Shown here: piece by piece, positions 6,962 through 16,477 of the stretch
Numbering within the stretch: the stretch's first letter is position 1
Layout of the letters: each line of letters starts with the position of its first letter
Source of the DNA: Planctomycetota bacterium
GTDB taxonomy: Bacteria; Planctomycetota; Phycisphaerae; Sedimentisphaerales; Anaerohalosphaeraceae
Length of the DNA stretch: 64,000 nucleotides
NCBI GenBank assembly: GCA_016873215.1
Contig: VGXU01000006.1
Span: 1 to 64,000, forward strand
Direction of reading: 5' to 3'
The notes under the pieces: model-generated
What the model was told of the DNA's origin: nothing
Databases searched by the model: none
The model's input: only the letters and a program-made list of their open reading frames with translations
Made by a program: the position numbers and the translations under genes

Positions 6962-8596
6962 ATGAAAATTCAGGTATCGAATCCTTATCTGCGGGAATTT
7001 TTCGGCCAGCTCGAATTTGCCTCCAAAGAGCAGGAGCAAAAGACCCTCCAGTCCGCGGAGAAGCTGATAGGGCTGATTGAGCCGACGAAAGAATATCCCC
7101 TCGATTTTGTGGTCTTTCGACTTACCGGCACGCGGTTTCGTTCCGAGACGTTCAGCCATACTATTCCCGGCCGGCAGTTGGCCGACGACCTGCGGGTCTG
7201 GCTGAATCATCAGACTTCACGGTCGGCGGTGCCGATTGGGCATGCGACGGAGAAAATTCTTACCGTTTCGGATTTAAGCCGGCTTTTTTCCGTCTCGTCC
7301 CGAACGGTGCGACGCTGGCAGAAACGCGGCTTGGTCGGACAAATCTTTTTGTTTCCCAACGGCCGAAAACGGCTCGGATTCCCGGAATCGGCCGTGGAGC
7401 AATTTCGCGCCGCTCACCTGAAACTGCTGGAAGACGCGAAACAATTCCGACTGCTGGCGGGCGCGGAAAAGAAGGGGATTGTCGATGCGTTTGAAGAACT
7501 GGCGAGGCAAGAGCCGTCACTGAGCCGCAATCAAATCATCGGCCGACTGATGTGGCAGACCGGCCGGGCCAGAGAAACAATCCGTTATGTTTTGGCGGAT
7601 TATGAACAGAATCATCTCGATAAGCCGCTGCGCATCGGCCGCAAACAGCGGCTGACAGCCAGGGAGGCCAACCAGATTTTCAGGCTGTACCGGCAGGGAA
7701 CGCGTGTGTGTGAACTAATGAAACGGTTCAGCCGAACCCGGCCGGCTATCCACCACATCGTTATCCAGTGCTGGACCAAAGAACTGCAGAATAAAAAAAT
7801 CGGATATATTCCCAGCCTTGAATTTGAGCTGCCCAATGCCGGAGATCGCATTCTGGATAAGTCGGAAGCACCCCCGGCCGAGCCGGTTGGGAAAAAACCG
7901 CTGACCCGTGAACAGGAGCAGCAGATTTTCCGCCGGTATAATTATCTGAAATATGTCGCCGACCAGTTGCGCAAGGAGCTGCCCCTGCGTAAGAACGGCA
8001 TAAAATTCCTTCGGAAGATGGAAGACACATTTCAGGCCGCCGAATGTCTCAAGCAGCTGCTGATTGAATCCAATATGCCGCTGGCGGCGGGCATTGCCGG
8101 CAAACATTTGAGTACGGGCGTTTCGCTTTCCGAATTAATCGGCGAAGGCGTAGTTTCCCTGATGCGGGCGGTGGAAAAATTCGATTACACGCGCGGCTAT
8201 CGCTTCAGCACCTACGCAGGGCTGGTCATCGCTAAGGATTTCGCCCGCAAAATTCCCGCCGAGACGGCCCGTCCGGACCGTTTTGCCGGGTCCGATGTTG
8301 AAAACATCGCCGACGACGTTCGCTCCGAACTGCTGGCCGACGCCGGCGCGATGGAAAAAGCCCGACAGGACCTGCGGCAGGTCATCGAAACCAATCTCGA
8401 CGAGCGGGAACGGTATGTGGTCTTAAATCACTTTGCGCTGGATACCGGCGTCATCAAGAAAAAACCCAAAACCCTCAAACAGATTGGCGACGACATGGGA
8501 CTCAGCAAAGAACGTGTCCGCCAGATTGAATTACAGGCCCTTCAGAAACTCCGTCACAACCTCAGCCCCGAACAATTTGAGTTGCTTACGGGTTAA
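6962..8596 (+). CDS. Sigma-70 family factor with extra N-terminal helix-turn-helix
   Basis: 544 residues from the ATG at 6962, chosen over an in-frame TTG at 6953. Residues about 98-125 form a MerR/excisionase-like helix-turn-helix ([21 protein letters not shown]). A long helical middle follows. The C-terminal third is sigma-70: region 2 around residues 400-430 ([18 protein letters not shown], the core-binding and -10 recognition part) and region 4 near 475-535 ([19 protein letters not shown]), the -35 recognition helix. Region 1.1 is absent. It probably directs RNA polymerase to a special promoter class, perhaps with a second DNA contact through the extra HTH. The 3' end overlaps the convergent GH95 gene by 11 bp. 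Confidence 0.85.
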   Translation: MKIQVSNPYLREFFGQLEFASKEQEQKTLQSAEKLIGLIEPTKEYPLDFVVFRLTGTRFRSETFSHTIPGRQLADDLRVWLNHQTSRSAVPIGHATEKILTVSDLSRLFSVSSRTVRRWQKRGLVGQIFLFPNGRKRLGFPESAVEQFRAAHLKLLEDAKQFRLLAGAEKKGIVDAFEELARQEPSLSRNQIIGRLMWQTGRARETIRYVLADYEQNHLDKPLRIGRKQRLTAREANQIFRLYRQGTRVCELMKRFSRTRPAIHHIVIQCWTKELQNKKIGYIPSLEFELPNAGDRILDKSEAPPAEPVGKKPLTREQEQQIFRRYNYLKYVADQLRKELPLRKNGIKFLRKMEDTFQAAECLKQLLIESNMPLAAGIAGKHLSTGVSLSELIGEGVVSLMRAVEKFDYTRGYRFSTYAGLVIAKDFARKIPAETARPDRFAGSDVENIADDVRSELLADAGAMEKARQDLRQVIETNLDERERYVVLNHFALDTGVIKKKPKTLKQIGDDMGLSKERVRQIELQALQKLRHNLSPEQFELLTG

Positions 8597-10922
8597 CCCA
8601 TTCAAATGTTTTGCCTTTGGCAAGCGTTAACGCTTTTGTTTTATCGCCGTATCGCAGAACGCAGGGATTGCCCAGTTTTGAGTCAATCACCGCTTTAGAT
8701 AGTTTGCCGTTTTTCCATTCGATATCCACGACAAATCCGCCGCGGGCGCAAAGCCCTTTGACCGAGCCATTGGGCCATGCTTTCGGCAGGGCGGGCAGCA
8801 GGTGGATTTGGCCGGTATGGCTTTGCAGCAGCATTTCGGTTATGCCGGAAGTCGCCCCAAAATTACCGTCAATCTGAAATGGGGGACAAGTATCGAACAG
8901 ATTGGGCAGCGTTTTTTCCGGTGTCAGTTGATTCGTCAGCATCCTGTAAGCATGATCGCCGTCGAGCAGACGCGCCCAAAAATTGATTTTCCAGCCTATA
9001 GACCAGCCTGTGCCGCCGTCGCCGCGAAATTCAAGCGATTTGCGGGCCGCCTTCCACAATTCAGGCGTATCGAAGGGGTTAATTTCATTGCCGGGATGAA
9101 GGCCCCAGAGATGCGATACGTGGCGATGGGTGTTTTTTGGGTCATCTTTATCTTCGAGCCATTCCTGAAGCTGGCCGTATTTGCCGATCTGGTTGGGGGC
9201 AATATGCAAACGCAGTGAAATCAGCTTGTTCCTGAATTCACTATCCGTATTGAGAATTTCACTTGCTTTAATGCAGTGTAAAAACAGGCTTCGGATGATT
9301 TGATGATCCATGGTCGGCCCCATAACCAGGCCACCCTGCTCGGGGGAATTGGACGGGCCGCTGATAAGCCATTTTTTGTCGTTACGCGGATCTTCGACCA
9401 GGTATGCGGCAAAGAATTCCGCCGCTTTTTTCATGATGGGGTAGGCGCGGTTTTTAAGAAATTCCTTATCGTTTGTGTACTCATAATGCTGCCAGAGATT
9501 CTCACAAAGCCACGCGCCGCCGGAGGGCCAGATGCCGTGATTGGAAGCGTTAATCGCGGCAGAACCTCGCCAGATATCGGTATTGTGATGAAGAACCCAG
9601 CCGGGGCAGTTATAAAAAGTTTTGGCGGTTAACGACCCGGTTTGCGTAATATCTTCCAGCATCCCAAACAATGGCTCGGCGCATTCCGACAGGTTGGTCG
9701 GCTCGGCCGGCCAGTAGTTCATTTCGGTGTTGATATTGACCGTATATTTGCTGCCCCATGCCGGACGCATACTCTCATTCCAAAGCCCCTGCAGATTTGC
9801 CGGCTGAGAACCGGGACGACTGGAGGCAATCAGCAGGTAGCGGCCATACTGGAAATACAGGGCGGCCAGCGAGGGGTCATCACCTGTTTTAAAATCACGG
9901 ATTCTCTGATCGGTTGGCTTCTTCGCAGCGGGAGTATAGCCCATATCGATAGCCACCCGATGAAACAGAGCCTGGTAGTCGTCCAAATGAGACTGTTTTA
10001 TTTTTTTCCATGAGACGTCAGCTTTATCGAGAAATGCTTTGCAGCGCGCAGACGGATTGGCGGACAAGTCTTTGTAGTTGACGTAGCTGGACGCTGCCGT
10101 CAAAAGCAGCAGCACGGAATCTGCGTTTTGAATATCGATATTTGAGTCTGAAACAGTACAGGTTCCGCCCTGAGGAATTACTTTGACGCGAGTTTCAAAG
10201 GTGATTTTGCTGGGTTGGTCATTTTCGCCGGTGTTGGTGACGCGGCCCGACAAAGCGAAGGTGGTTTCATCTATTCGCAGAGTCTTAGACTCCGTATGAG
10301 GACTTTTAAGTTCAGCCCGCAGGGTCAATCCCCCGCGTTTGTCACAGGCAAGACGAATGGCAATCAGATGTGCCGGGTAGCTGGCCAGAATTTCGCGGGT
10401 ATAGCGGGTATCACCTGCTTTGTACTCAACGCGGGCAATCGCAGTATCGATATCCAGTTGACGCATGTAATCCGTAACATTGTCATGGCCGGGAAAATTG
10501 AGAATCAGGTCGGCAGTCGGCTGGTAGAAAGCCTGTCTGAGCGGATTACTCATAAACCGCTTTGCGGAGAGGTCTTCGGCCTCTTTTTGTTTACCTTCAA
10601 AGAGCAATTTGCGCAGTTCGGGCAGAACTTCGGCGGCGCCGGGATTCTGGTAATCACAGGGCTGTCCGGTCCAGACCGTATCTTCGTTGATCTGGAGACG
10701 TTCCCGGGCAACATTGCCGAAAATCATGGCGCCGATAGAGCCGTTGCCTACCGGCAGAGCCTGGTCCCATTTCTGGGCAGGCTTGTCATACCACAGAGAC
10801 AGGGAATCACCGGTTTTTATCACGGATGTGTTTAATACAGGTACGGTGGTACAGGAATTGAGCAGAATAATGCCGCCAAAACACAGCGGCACGATTTTCA
10901 GGACTGTCTTTACAAGGCCCAT
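8586..10922 (-). CDS. Glycoside hydrolase family 95 lipoprotein (alpha-L-fucosidase type)
   Basis: 778 residues. GH95 enzymes hydrolyse alpha-1,2-L-fucosides or alpha-L-galactosides by inversion. The family landmarks are present: [15 protein letters not shown] and INEDTVWTG near the N-terminus, [16 protein letters not shown] (the two catalytic Asn residues), GPSNSPEQG (general acid Glu) and [16 protein letters not shown] (Asp). The N-terminus is a lipoprotein signal with lipobox LLNSC, so the enzyme is anchored in a membrane, probably facing the periplasm. I chose the ATG at 10922 because GGGAGA lies five bases upstream; an in-frame TTG at 10952 lacks this support. It stands alone between a convergent gene and unrelated genes. 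Confidence 0.92.
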   Translation of the reverse strand: MGLVKTVLKIVPLCFGGIILLNSCTTVPVLNTSVIKTGDSLSLWYDKPAQKWDQALPVGNGSIGAMIFGNVARERLQINEDTVWTGQPCDYQNPGAAEVLPELRKLLFEGKQKEAEDLSAKRFMSNPLRQAFYQPTADLILNFPGHDNVTDYMRQLDIDTAIARVEYKAGDTRYTREILASYPAHLIAIRLACDKRGGLTLRAELKSPHTESKTLRIDETTFALSGRVTNTGENDQPSKITFETRVKVIPQGGTCTVSDSNIDIQNADSVLLLLTAASSYVNYKDLSANPSARCKAFLDKADVSWKKIKQSHLDDYQALFHRVAIDMGYTPAAKKPTDQRIRDFKTGDDPSLAALYFQYGRYLLIASSRPGSQPANLQGLWNESMRPAWGSKYTVNINTEMNYWPAEPTNLSECAEPLFGMLEDITQTGSLTAKTFYNCPGWVLHHNTDIWRGSAAINASNHGIWPSGGAWLCENLWQHYEYTNDKEFLKNRAYPIMKKAAEFFAAYLVEDPRNDKKWLISGPSNSPEQGGLVMGPTMDHQIIRSLFLHCIKASEILNTDSEFRNKLISLRLHIAPNQIGKYGQLQEWLEDKDDPKNTHRHVSHLWGLHPGNEINPFDTPELWKAARKSLEFRGDGGTGWSIGWKINFWARLLDGDHAYRMLTNQLTPEKTLPNLFDTCPPFQIDGNFGATSGITEMLLQSHTGQIHLLPALPKAWPNGSVKGLCARGGFVVDIEWKNGKLSKAVIDSKLGNPCVLRYGDKTKALTLAKGKTFEWVNP

Positions 10923-11018
10923 TCGATTCTCCCGAAAAAATAAAGTGTTCAAAAAATCTGTCTGCGATGGGAGAATCTTAAGCTATTTGTTCAGTTGCGT
11001 CAATAGTTCACCCTGATT

Positions 11019-11351
11019 CTATTGGGTTTGTCCCTCACGTTTTTCTATGGCTTCCAGAATCCGTAACTCGGTTTGCTTGAGTTCTTCCATGATAGCAATC
11101 AAATTGAATTTATTGTGATACCACAATTTCATTAATACAGTGGATTCAAAGCCGACGATGGCCATAAATAAAGCAATTAATTTGTATTTGTCGGCATTGC
11201 CTTCTATACCTGCCACTCCACCCAGTGTAATCAGAACAGAAATTCCAAAATAAATATAGAAATAATTCTTTATCTTTTTTTTCTCCTCAAAGATGCTTAC
11301 AGTTTCGGTTTTCTTTTTTTCTGCGGTAAATTCTTCAAGCTGTTTCTTCAT
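11019..11351 (-). CDS. Small membrane protein, unknown function
   Basis: 110 residues. A charged, helical N-terminus (KKQLEEFTAEKKKTE) is followed by two hydrophobic segments, about residues 30-50 (YFYIYFGISVLITLGGVAGI) and 57-77 (KLIALFMAIVGFESTVLM), and a charged helical C-terminus (IMEELKQTELRILEAIEKRE). I recognise no family. It lies 46 bp downstream of the DUF2959 lipoprotein gene on the same strand and is probably co-transcribed with it. Confidence 0.6.
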   Translation of the reverse strand: MKKQLEEFTAEKKKTETVSIFEEKKKIKNYFYIYFGISVLITLGGVAGIEGNADKYKLIALFMAIVGFESTVLMKLWYHNKFNLIAIMEELKQTELRILEAIEKREGQTQ

Positions 11352-11397
11352 TCCCAGCAGTTCGCTTTTTGACTGATATTTGTCCCTTGTGAGGTCT

Positions 11398-12066
11398 CTA
11401 CGATTCCTGCTGCGTCATTTGCTGGATAAAGGCGTCCGCTTCTTCAATGGATTTTTCCATCTCACGAATCAGTACCCCGGTCTCGTTTTCTATGCTTGTC
11501 AATTCACCCTGCAGCGAAGCGACGGCCTTGGCATTGAGATTATGCTTCAAAAACAGCACCTGGTCGCCGAAGGCATCCAATACCGGCGTAATTTTGGACT
11601 CGGCCTTCTCCATCGCGGCAATCAGCCTGTTGTAACACTGCTGTGTCTGCTGAAGTTTTGCCTGGCTTGACCTGCGAAGGTTATCGCTTTTATACTTATC
11701 CAGTTCCTTTTCCCATTCGGCAAACAGGTCCTTGGCAACGCGTTTGACATCCGCAATACGCCCTTTAACCGCATCCGCCTTGCTCTTGCTGCGTTCATAT
11801 TCGGCGTTGAGTGCCTTATATTTTTTCTCCAGTTCGCCGCCCTGAACATTCACCACCGAGCTGAATTGCTCCAGCGCCGAGGCAAACTGTACCTTGGCGG
11901 CGTCCTGGGCGTCGCGGGCTTTTTGGACATCACTTACTAAAATGTCACGCTTGTGCACACCGAAGGTCTCCATTGTTTTGTAATAAGTGCTCTGGCACCC
12001 GGCCGTGGTCAGCAGCATCCCGCCGAGTACAAAAAAAACGGAAAATCGCTTCATTGTCTGTTTCAT
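11398..12066 (-). CDS. DUF2959-type lipoprotein
   Basis: 222 residues from the ATG at 12066, which has AAGAGGA upstream. The signal peptide ends in a lipobox (TTAGC), then CQSTYYKTMETFGVHKRDILVSDV, the start typical of DUF2959 proteins. The remainder is almost entirely alpha-helical with heptad-like spacing, suggesting an extended coiled coil in the periplasm. The function of the family is not known to me. It sits in a short minus-strand operon between a sugar kinase and a small membrane protein. Confidence 0.8.
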   Translation of the reverse strand: MKQTMKRFSVFFVLGGMLLTTAGCQSTYYKTMETFGVHKRDILVSDVQKARDAQDAAKVQFASALEQFSSVVNVQGGELEKKYKALNAEYERSKSKADAVKGRIADVKRVAKDLFAEWEKELDKYKSDNLRRSSQAKLQQTQQCYNRLIAAMEKAESKITPVLDAFGDQVLFLKHNLNAKAVASLQGELTSIENETGVLIREMEKSIEEADAFIQQMTQQES

Positions 12067-12113
12067 GGCAATCCTCTTTTCTGACGTTCCCACGTCCACA
12101 CGTTCTAAATGGT

Positions 12114-13193
12114 TTATCGTTTCACGCGGGCGTTGCCTTGCCAGATACTCCACACCTGCTCTTCATCAGCAGGCTGCGCATAATCGGTCAGCAGCGTCGT
12201 TGCCAGCGCCCCGGTCGCCCAGCCGAACTGGGCCCATTTTTCCGGCTCCCAGCCCTTGAGGATGGCGTAGAGCATCCCGCCGACAAACCCGTCGCCGCCG
12301 CCGATGCGGTCCAGCACCGTAATCTCGCGCGGTTCAATGACATGCCAGTTCTTGCCCTCGGCTATGATGGCGCCCCAGAGATGACAATTGGAACTGACAA
12401 CCTGCCGCAGCGTCGTGCCAAACACACTGGCGTTCGGGAACGCTTTTTTCACGCAGTTGATCATCCCTTTGAAGCTTTCAATCTTGGCCGTGATATCCTT
12501 GCCGCCGGCTTCAGGACCTTCGATGCCCAGACATAACTGAAAATCTTCTTCATTGCCGACTAAGATGTCGGAGGCCGACGCGATTTCCTTGAAAATCGCG
12601 GCCAGTTCCGCCTCCCGGCCTTTCCAGAATGACGCCCGGTAATTGAGGTCGAATGAAATGCGCGTGCCGTGTTTTTTAGCCGCCCGTGCCAGTTCGAGAC
12701 AGAATTTGCTTGTTTCAGGAGACAGCGCCCCAATCAGCCCGGAGAGGTGGACGATCTGAACGCCTTCTTTACCGAACAGGCGATTCAGGTCAAAATCTTT
12801 TACATTCAACGTCCGGCCGACTTCCCCGGCACGGTCATTATGCACCCGCGGCCCTCGGCTGCCGAAACCGCTGTCGGCAAGGTTAAACTGATGGCGATAA
12901 CCCCACGGGCCGCCCTGGGCTATTTCCTTGCCTTCATAATCGATATGCCGGCTGGCCAGGTCATCTTTGATGAATTGTGCAATCGGGCTGTCTTTGACAA
13001 ACGTTGTCAGTACCTTGACCGGCAGTCCGAGATACGATGAAACGCTGGCTACATTGCTCTCGGCGCTGGTCGCCTGCATGATAAGATTCCGGGCGCAGTG
13101 CATCGGCTGGCCGTTAGCCGGCGTCAAACGCACCCCCATGCTGGTCGGAACAACAAGACTATATTTGTATTCTTTTTTAAGCTCAATACTCAT
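12114..13193 (-). CDS. PfkB-family sugar kinase, 2-keto-3-deoxygluconate kinase-like
   Basis: 359 residues. PfkB kinases phosphorylate sugars with ATP in the cytoplasm. Visible landmarks are ISFDLNYRASFWKG in the middle, ILVGNEEDF, and the signature DRIGGGDGFVGGMLYAIL near the C-terminus, where the Asp of GGGD is the catalytic base. The overall pattern is closest to KdgK, which makes 2-keto-3-deoxy-6-phosphogluconate for the Entner-Doudoroff aldolase. No aldolase or uronate genes are adjacent, so substrate choice is inferred. AAAGGA precedes the ATG, and the two downstream genes follow at 47 and 46 bp. Confidence 0.82.
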   Translation of the reverse strand: MSIELKKEYKYSLVVPTSMGVRLTPANGQPMHCARNLIMQATSAESNVASVSSYLGLPVKVLTTFVKDSPIAQFIKDDLASRHIDYEGKEIAQGGPWGYRHQFNLADSGFGSRGPRVHNDRAGEVGRTLNVKDFDLNRLFGKEGVQIVHLSGLIGALSPETSKFCLELARAAKKHGTRISFDLNYRASFWKGREAELAAIFKEIASASDILVGNEEDFQLCLGIEGPEAGGKDITAKIESFKGMINCVKKAFPNASVFGTTLRQVVSSNCHLWGAIIAEGKNWHVIEPREITVLDRIGGGDGFVGGMLYAILKGWEPEKWAQFGWATGALATTLLTDYAQPADEEQVWSIWQGNARVKR

Positions 13194-13443
13194 GGCAATA
13201 TTCCTTTCAGTCCTTTTGATAACTTATTATGCCTTTGTTCCACTGCAATAGTTGTACAAAACCCACCCCCAACTATCAAGATTTTTTTACACGAGGGGTA
13301 CGCCTTCGGCGGCCAAGGGGATCACCCTGCATTTTCACAGTCTGGGGCGGCTGTGCGTCAATGCTCTCAAAAATTAGTTTACCGGCGGGGGGTTTTCTTA
13401 TATCATCATATCCGACTTTTTGCCTATTTTTACAGGAGATAAA

Positions 13444-14253
13444 ATGGAGACAATCGGAATTATCGGCGGCGGCAATATGGCCGAGGCGATTATCAAGGGT
13501 ATTCTGTCTTCCGGCATGTATAAGCCCAAAGATATTATGGCCTCCGACGTTCGCCCCGAACGGCTGGACTATATCGCCAAAACATACAAGGTCAAAACCA
13601 CCCCGAATAACGAAGAGCTTGTCAACTATGCAAAGGTCGTACTGATTTGCGTCAAACCCCAAAGCGTCAAACAAATGCTTGACGGGATTGAGCATAAAAT
13701 CCGTGACAACACTTTAGTTATTTCCATCGCAGCGGGTATTAACGCCGCATATCTGGCAAAACGTCTGAGTCGCTGCCGGATTATCCGGGCAATGCCTAAT
13801 ACTCCGGCTATGGTGGGCGAGGGCGCAACGGCTTTATTTTCGGCCAATGCCGACAAAGCCGGCATCGAATATGCCGCCAAACTTTTCTCGGCTGTCGGCA
13901 GGGCGGTAGTGGTTGGGACTGAAGACCTGATGAATGTGGTCACGGCCGTCAGCGGCTCCGGCCCGGCCTACTTTTTCCTGCTGATGGAGGAAATGGTCAA
14001 GGCCGGCGTTAAAATGGGCCTCCCGGCCGATATCGCCGCCGATTTGGTCTGCCAGACGGCCAAAGGAGCGGGCATGCTGGCCAATCAGGCTCATGCCTGC
14101 GGCGAAAGCCCCGCTGAACTACGCAAGAAAGTTACTTCTCCGGGAGGAACCACCGAGGCTGCGCTGGAAATTTTCACAGAGTATCACTTTGACGTACTTA
14201 TACAAAAAGCCGTGACTGCAGCTTGCGACCGCAGTGGGCAATTAAGCAGTTGA
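13444..14253 (+). CDS. proC: Pyrroline-5-carboxylate reductase
   Basis: 269 residues, the standard ProC length. It reduces pyrroline-5-carboxylate to proline with NAD(P)H. The Rossmann motif IGIIGGGNMAEAI opens the protein, AMPNTPAMVGEGATAL follows, and the C-terminal dimerisation domain carries SGSGPAYFFLLMEEM and KVTSPGGTTEAAL, the substrate-binding signature. The ATG at 13444 is chosen because CAGGAGAT lies just upstream. It stands alone, convergent with the ferredoxin gene. Confidence 0.95.
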   Translation: METIGIIGGGNMAEAIIKGILSSGMYKPKDIMASDVRPERLDYIAKTYKVKTTPNNEELVNYAKVVLICVKPQSVKQMLDGIEHKIRDNTLVISIAAGINAAYLAKRLSRCRIIRAMPNTPAMVGEGATALFSANADKAGIEYAAKLFSAVGRAVVVGTEDLMNVVTAVSGSGPAYFFLLMEEMVKAGVKMGLPADIAADLVCQTAKGAGMLANQAHACGESPAELRKKVTSPGGTTEAALEIFTEYHFDVLIQKAVTAACDRSGQLSS

Positions 14254-14275
14254 AAATACGAAATTCCTTGGTATA

Positions 14276-14458
14276 TCACTCAACAAGAATTGCCTCGACG
14301 GGACATTCGTCGGCGGCCTGCTGAACGGTTTCTTCCAGTTCGGCGGGCACAGCTTCGACGATGACTTCCGCTTTGCTGTCGCCCATAGTGAATACTTCCG
14401 GACAGGTATCCACACACAATCCGCAAGCTGTGCAATTGTCGTCTATTCGTACCTTCAT
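14276..14458 (-). CDS. Single-cluster [4Fe-4S] ferredoxin
   Basis: 60 residues from the ATG at 14458, with AAAGGAG upstream. CTACGLCVDTCP provides the first cysteines and ECPVEAI near the end the remaining one, as in Thermotoga- and Clostridium-type small ferredoxins with one 4Fe-4S cluster. The acidic composition fits a soluble electron carrier. No obvious redox partner is adjacent. Confidence 0.92.
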   Translation of the reverse strand: MKVRIDDNCTACGLCVDTCPEVFTMGDSKAEVIVEAVPAELEETVQQAADECPVEAILVE

Positions 14459-14633
14459 TTTTTTCTCCTTTATAGACGTCCGAATAGATACCTCAACCAT
14501 ATACGGGGGCGATTATACCCAAAAAATCACCGCCGCAAAACGCTTTTTTCTGGAAATTTTGTTTCCGTGGGTTATACTCTGTCGGCTCTGTGCGTTTTCT
14601 TCAAACGAAGGAACGCGGCAAATCAGGCTTTTT

Positions 14634-14733
14634 GTGGTCGGGTCCCATGCAAGCACCGCGCGCCAACCGGGTCAGGCGGGGAACCGAGCAGCCCTACGCG
14701 GCCGGCGGACTGTGCCGTGGCAAACCCGACCAC
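14634..14733 (+). ncRNA. ffs: Signal recognition particle RNA (small bacterial type)
   Basis: The core GTCAGGCGGGGAACCGAGCA (14671-14690) followed by GCCC matches the conserved SRP-RNA apical hairpin (GTCAGG, a GGAA-type tetraloop region, AGCAGCC). The ends GTGGTCGGGT and ACCCGACCAC pair perfectly, giving the expected long hairpin of about 100 nt, and TTTTTAT follows as a terminator. The RNA binds Ffh to target nascent membrane and secreted proteins. Its position immediately upstream of dnaX is a common bacterial arrangement. Confidence 0.9.
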
Positions 14734-14770
14734 TTTTTATAAATAAATAATAAATGAGGTTTGCAAATCG

Positions 14771-16477
14771 ATGTCATATACTGTATTGGCACGGCGTTAT
14801 CGTTCACAGACCTTCGACGATGTAGTCGGTCAGGATGTCATTGCGCAGACGCTCAAAAATGCAATCCAGGGCGGCAAAGTGGCACACGCCTACCTGTTTT
14901 GCGGCACGCGGGGCGTCGGCAAAACCACGATGGCCCGCATCCTCGCCAAATCGCTCAATTGCCTGGCCGCCAAAGATGCCACAACCAGCCCGTGCCTCAA
15001 ATGCGATAGCTGTATCGCCATCAACGCCGGCGAAGATATCGATGTCGTTGAAATCGACGGCGCCAGCAACCGCGGCATCGACAATATCCGCGAGCTTCGC
15101 CAGAATGCCATTTATCGGCCCGCCCGCGCCCGCTACAAAATTTACATCGTCGATGAAGTCCACATGCTCACCACCGAGGCCTTTAACGCATTGCTGAAAA
15201 TCCTCGAAGAGCCGCCGGCACACGTAAAATTTATCTTTGCCACGACGGAACCCAATAAGGTTCTGCCGACGATACAGTCTCGCTGCCAGCGATTTGATTT
15301 CGCCTCCATCGGCCCGCAGGTCATCGCCAAACAGCTCGACGCCATCCTGAAAATAGAAAAAATCACCTTTGAGCCGGATTTTCTTCCTCAACTGGCCCGC
15401 CTGGCCAATGGCTCGATGCGCGACGCTCTAAGCCTGCTGGACCAGCTCATCAGCACAGGTCAGCAGCCTCTGACGGCGGCAATGCTTGAACAACTGCTCG
15501 GCAGGCCCGACGCGGAAAATCTCAACCTGCTGATTCAGCACATCGCCGCAGCTGACCCGGCACAAACACTCAAATCCATCGAAATCCTTCTCAATCAGGG
15601 ACAGAGCGCATCGCAAATCGCCGAAAGTCTCGTTGAAATGTTCCGCGACATGATGGTGCTTAAAACCGCCGGCGACGGCACCGACATCCTGCTGCTGTCG
15701 TGCAGTTCGGCAACGACACTGAACCAACTGTCGCAGACCTTCGACATCCCCTGGCTGGTCTTTGCAATTACAACCCTCGAACGATTGCGTTGGACGCTTC
15801 GCAACAGCGAAACCGCCCGTGCGCTGCTGGAGGCGACATTGCTTCGACTGGCGATGAGCGAACATTTCATCAGTCTCGACGCCCTGACCGAACAGCTTCG
15901 CGGCGCCGGCGGCTCCATCCCCGCATCTGCAGACATAAAAAAAAAGACCATAATATCTTCCGGTAACCCACCCCTGTTTCAGGCCGCCGCGGCAAAAACT
16001 CCGGCTGTGCAGCAGCCGATACCATCCGGTCAAACAGAACCCGGCTCGATTGGGGATATCTGGCGGCAGCTCGTCGAAAAAATGCAGGCCCAGAACAGCC
16101 AGACCGGCGGGTTTTTATCGCAGGCCCGTCCGGGCCAATTGCGGAATAATACGTTGACCCTCAGATTTTCAAGCCCGCTGGCTCTCGATATGATCAAGAA
16201 AAAAGATGACCAGCTCTGCTCGATTCTCAAAGATATTCTGGGCCGCGAAATCACAGTACAATACGAATCGGCAAAGCCGGAGGATACGGCAGCGGCAACA
16301 CAGCCTTCCGCGCCCGCCCCGGCGGGAGCCAGAATCAACCGCCAGCAGCAGGAGCAGGCTCTGTCCGACCCGGCCGTGCAAATGATTATCCGGGGGTTGT
16401 CCGCAAACCCCGTCCAGATTGACCGCATCGAAGAATTGGAACCACCGCGTCATGAAACGGAGGAAACGGACGTATGA
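14771..16477 (+). CDS. dnaX: DNA polymerase III tau/gamma subunit
   Basis: 568 residues. It is the ATPase motor of the clamp loader. MSYTVLARRYRSQTFDDVVGQ is the typical start. Walker A is GTRGVGKT (residues 45-52), a zinc-binding Cys cluster follows (SPCLKCDSC), then IYIVDEVHMLT (Walker B) and the arginine finger in QSRCQRF. Domain III ends near residue 370. The tail beyond is Pro/Ala-rich and tau-like. A run of nine A at codons 389-392 can slip to give a gamma-like short form (see separate entry). It overlaps recR by 4 bp; no ybaB lies between them. Confidence 0.96.
   Translation: MSYTVLARRYRSQTFDDVVGQDVIAQTLKNAIQGGKVAHAYLFCGTRGVGKTTMARILAKSLNCLAAKDATTSPCLKCDSCIAINAGEDIDVVEIDGASNRGIDNIRELRQNAIYRPARARYKIYIVDEVHMLTTEAFNALLKILEEPPAHVKFIFATTEPNKVLPTIQSRCQRFDFASIGPQVIAKQLDAILKIEKITFEPDFLPQLARLANGSMRDALSLLDQLISTGQQPLTAAMLEQLLGRPDAENLNLLIQHIAAADPAQTLKSIEILLNQGQSASQIAESLVEMFRDMMVLKTAGDGTDILLLSCSSATTLNQLSQTFDIPWLVFAITTLERLRWTLRNSETARALLEATLLRLAMSEHFISLDALTEQLRGAGGSIPASADIKKKTIISSGNPPLFQAAAAKTPAVQQPIPSGQTEPGSIGDIWRQLVEKMQAQNSQTGGFLSQARPGQLRNNTLTLRFSSPLALDMIKKKDDQLCSILKDILGREITVQYESAKPEDTAAATQPSAPAPAGARINRQQQEQALSDPAVQMIIRGLSANPVQIDRIEELEPPRHETEETDV
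15937..15945 (+). promoter_or_regulatory. A9 slippage run in dnaX (possible gamma-subunit recoding site)
   Basis: Nine A followed by G, read as ATA AAA AAA AAG, include the heptamer A AAA AAG in the zero frame. A -1 shift ends at TAA 15964-15966 after six further codons, giving about 398 residues. A +1 shift ends at TAA 15951-15953. Either outcome cuts just after domain III, where gamma normally ends. No Shine-Dalgarno-like enhancer or clear downstream stem was seen, which favours transcriptional slippage over programmed translational frameshifting. Confidence 0.55.

Noticed and set aside
10923-10952. Longer GH95 start at TTG 10952
   Set aside because: ATG 10922 has GGGAGA at good spacing and begins a normal lipoprotein signal peptide.
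13194-13443. Candidate small gene before proC (GC-rich GGCGG region)
   Set aside because: Neither strand has a ribosome-binding site or plausible protein; arms such as CGCCTTCGGCGG look like a short palindrome.
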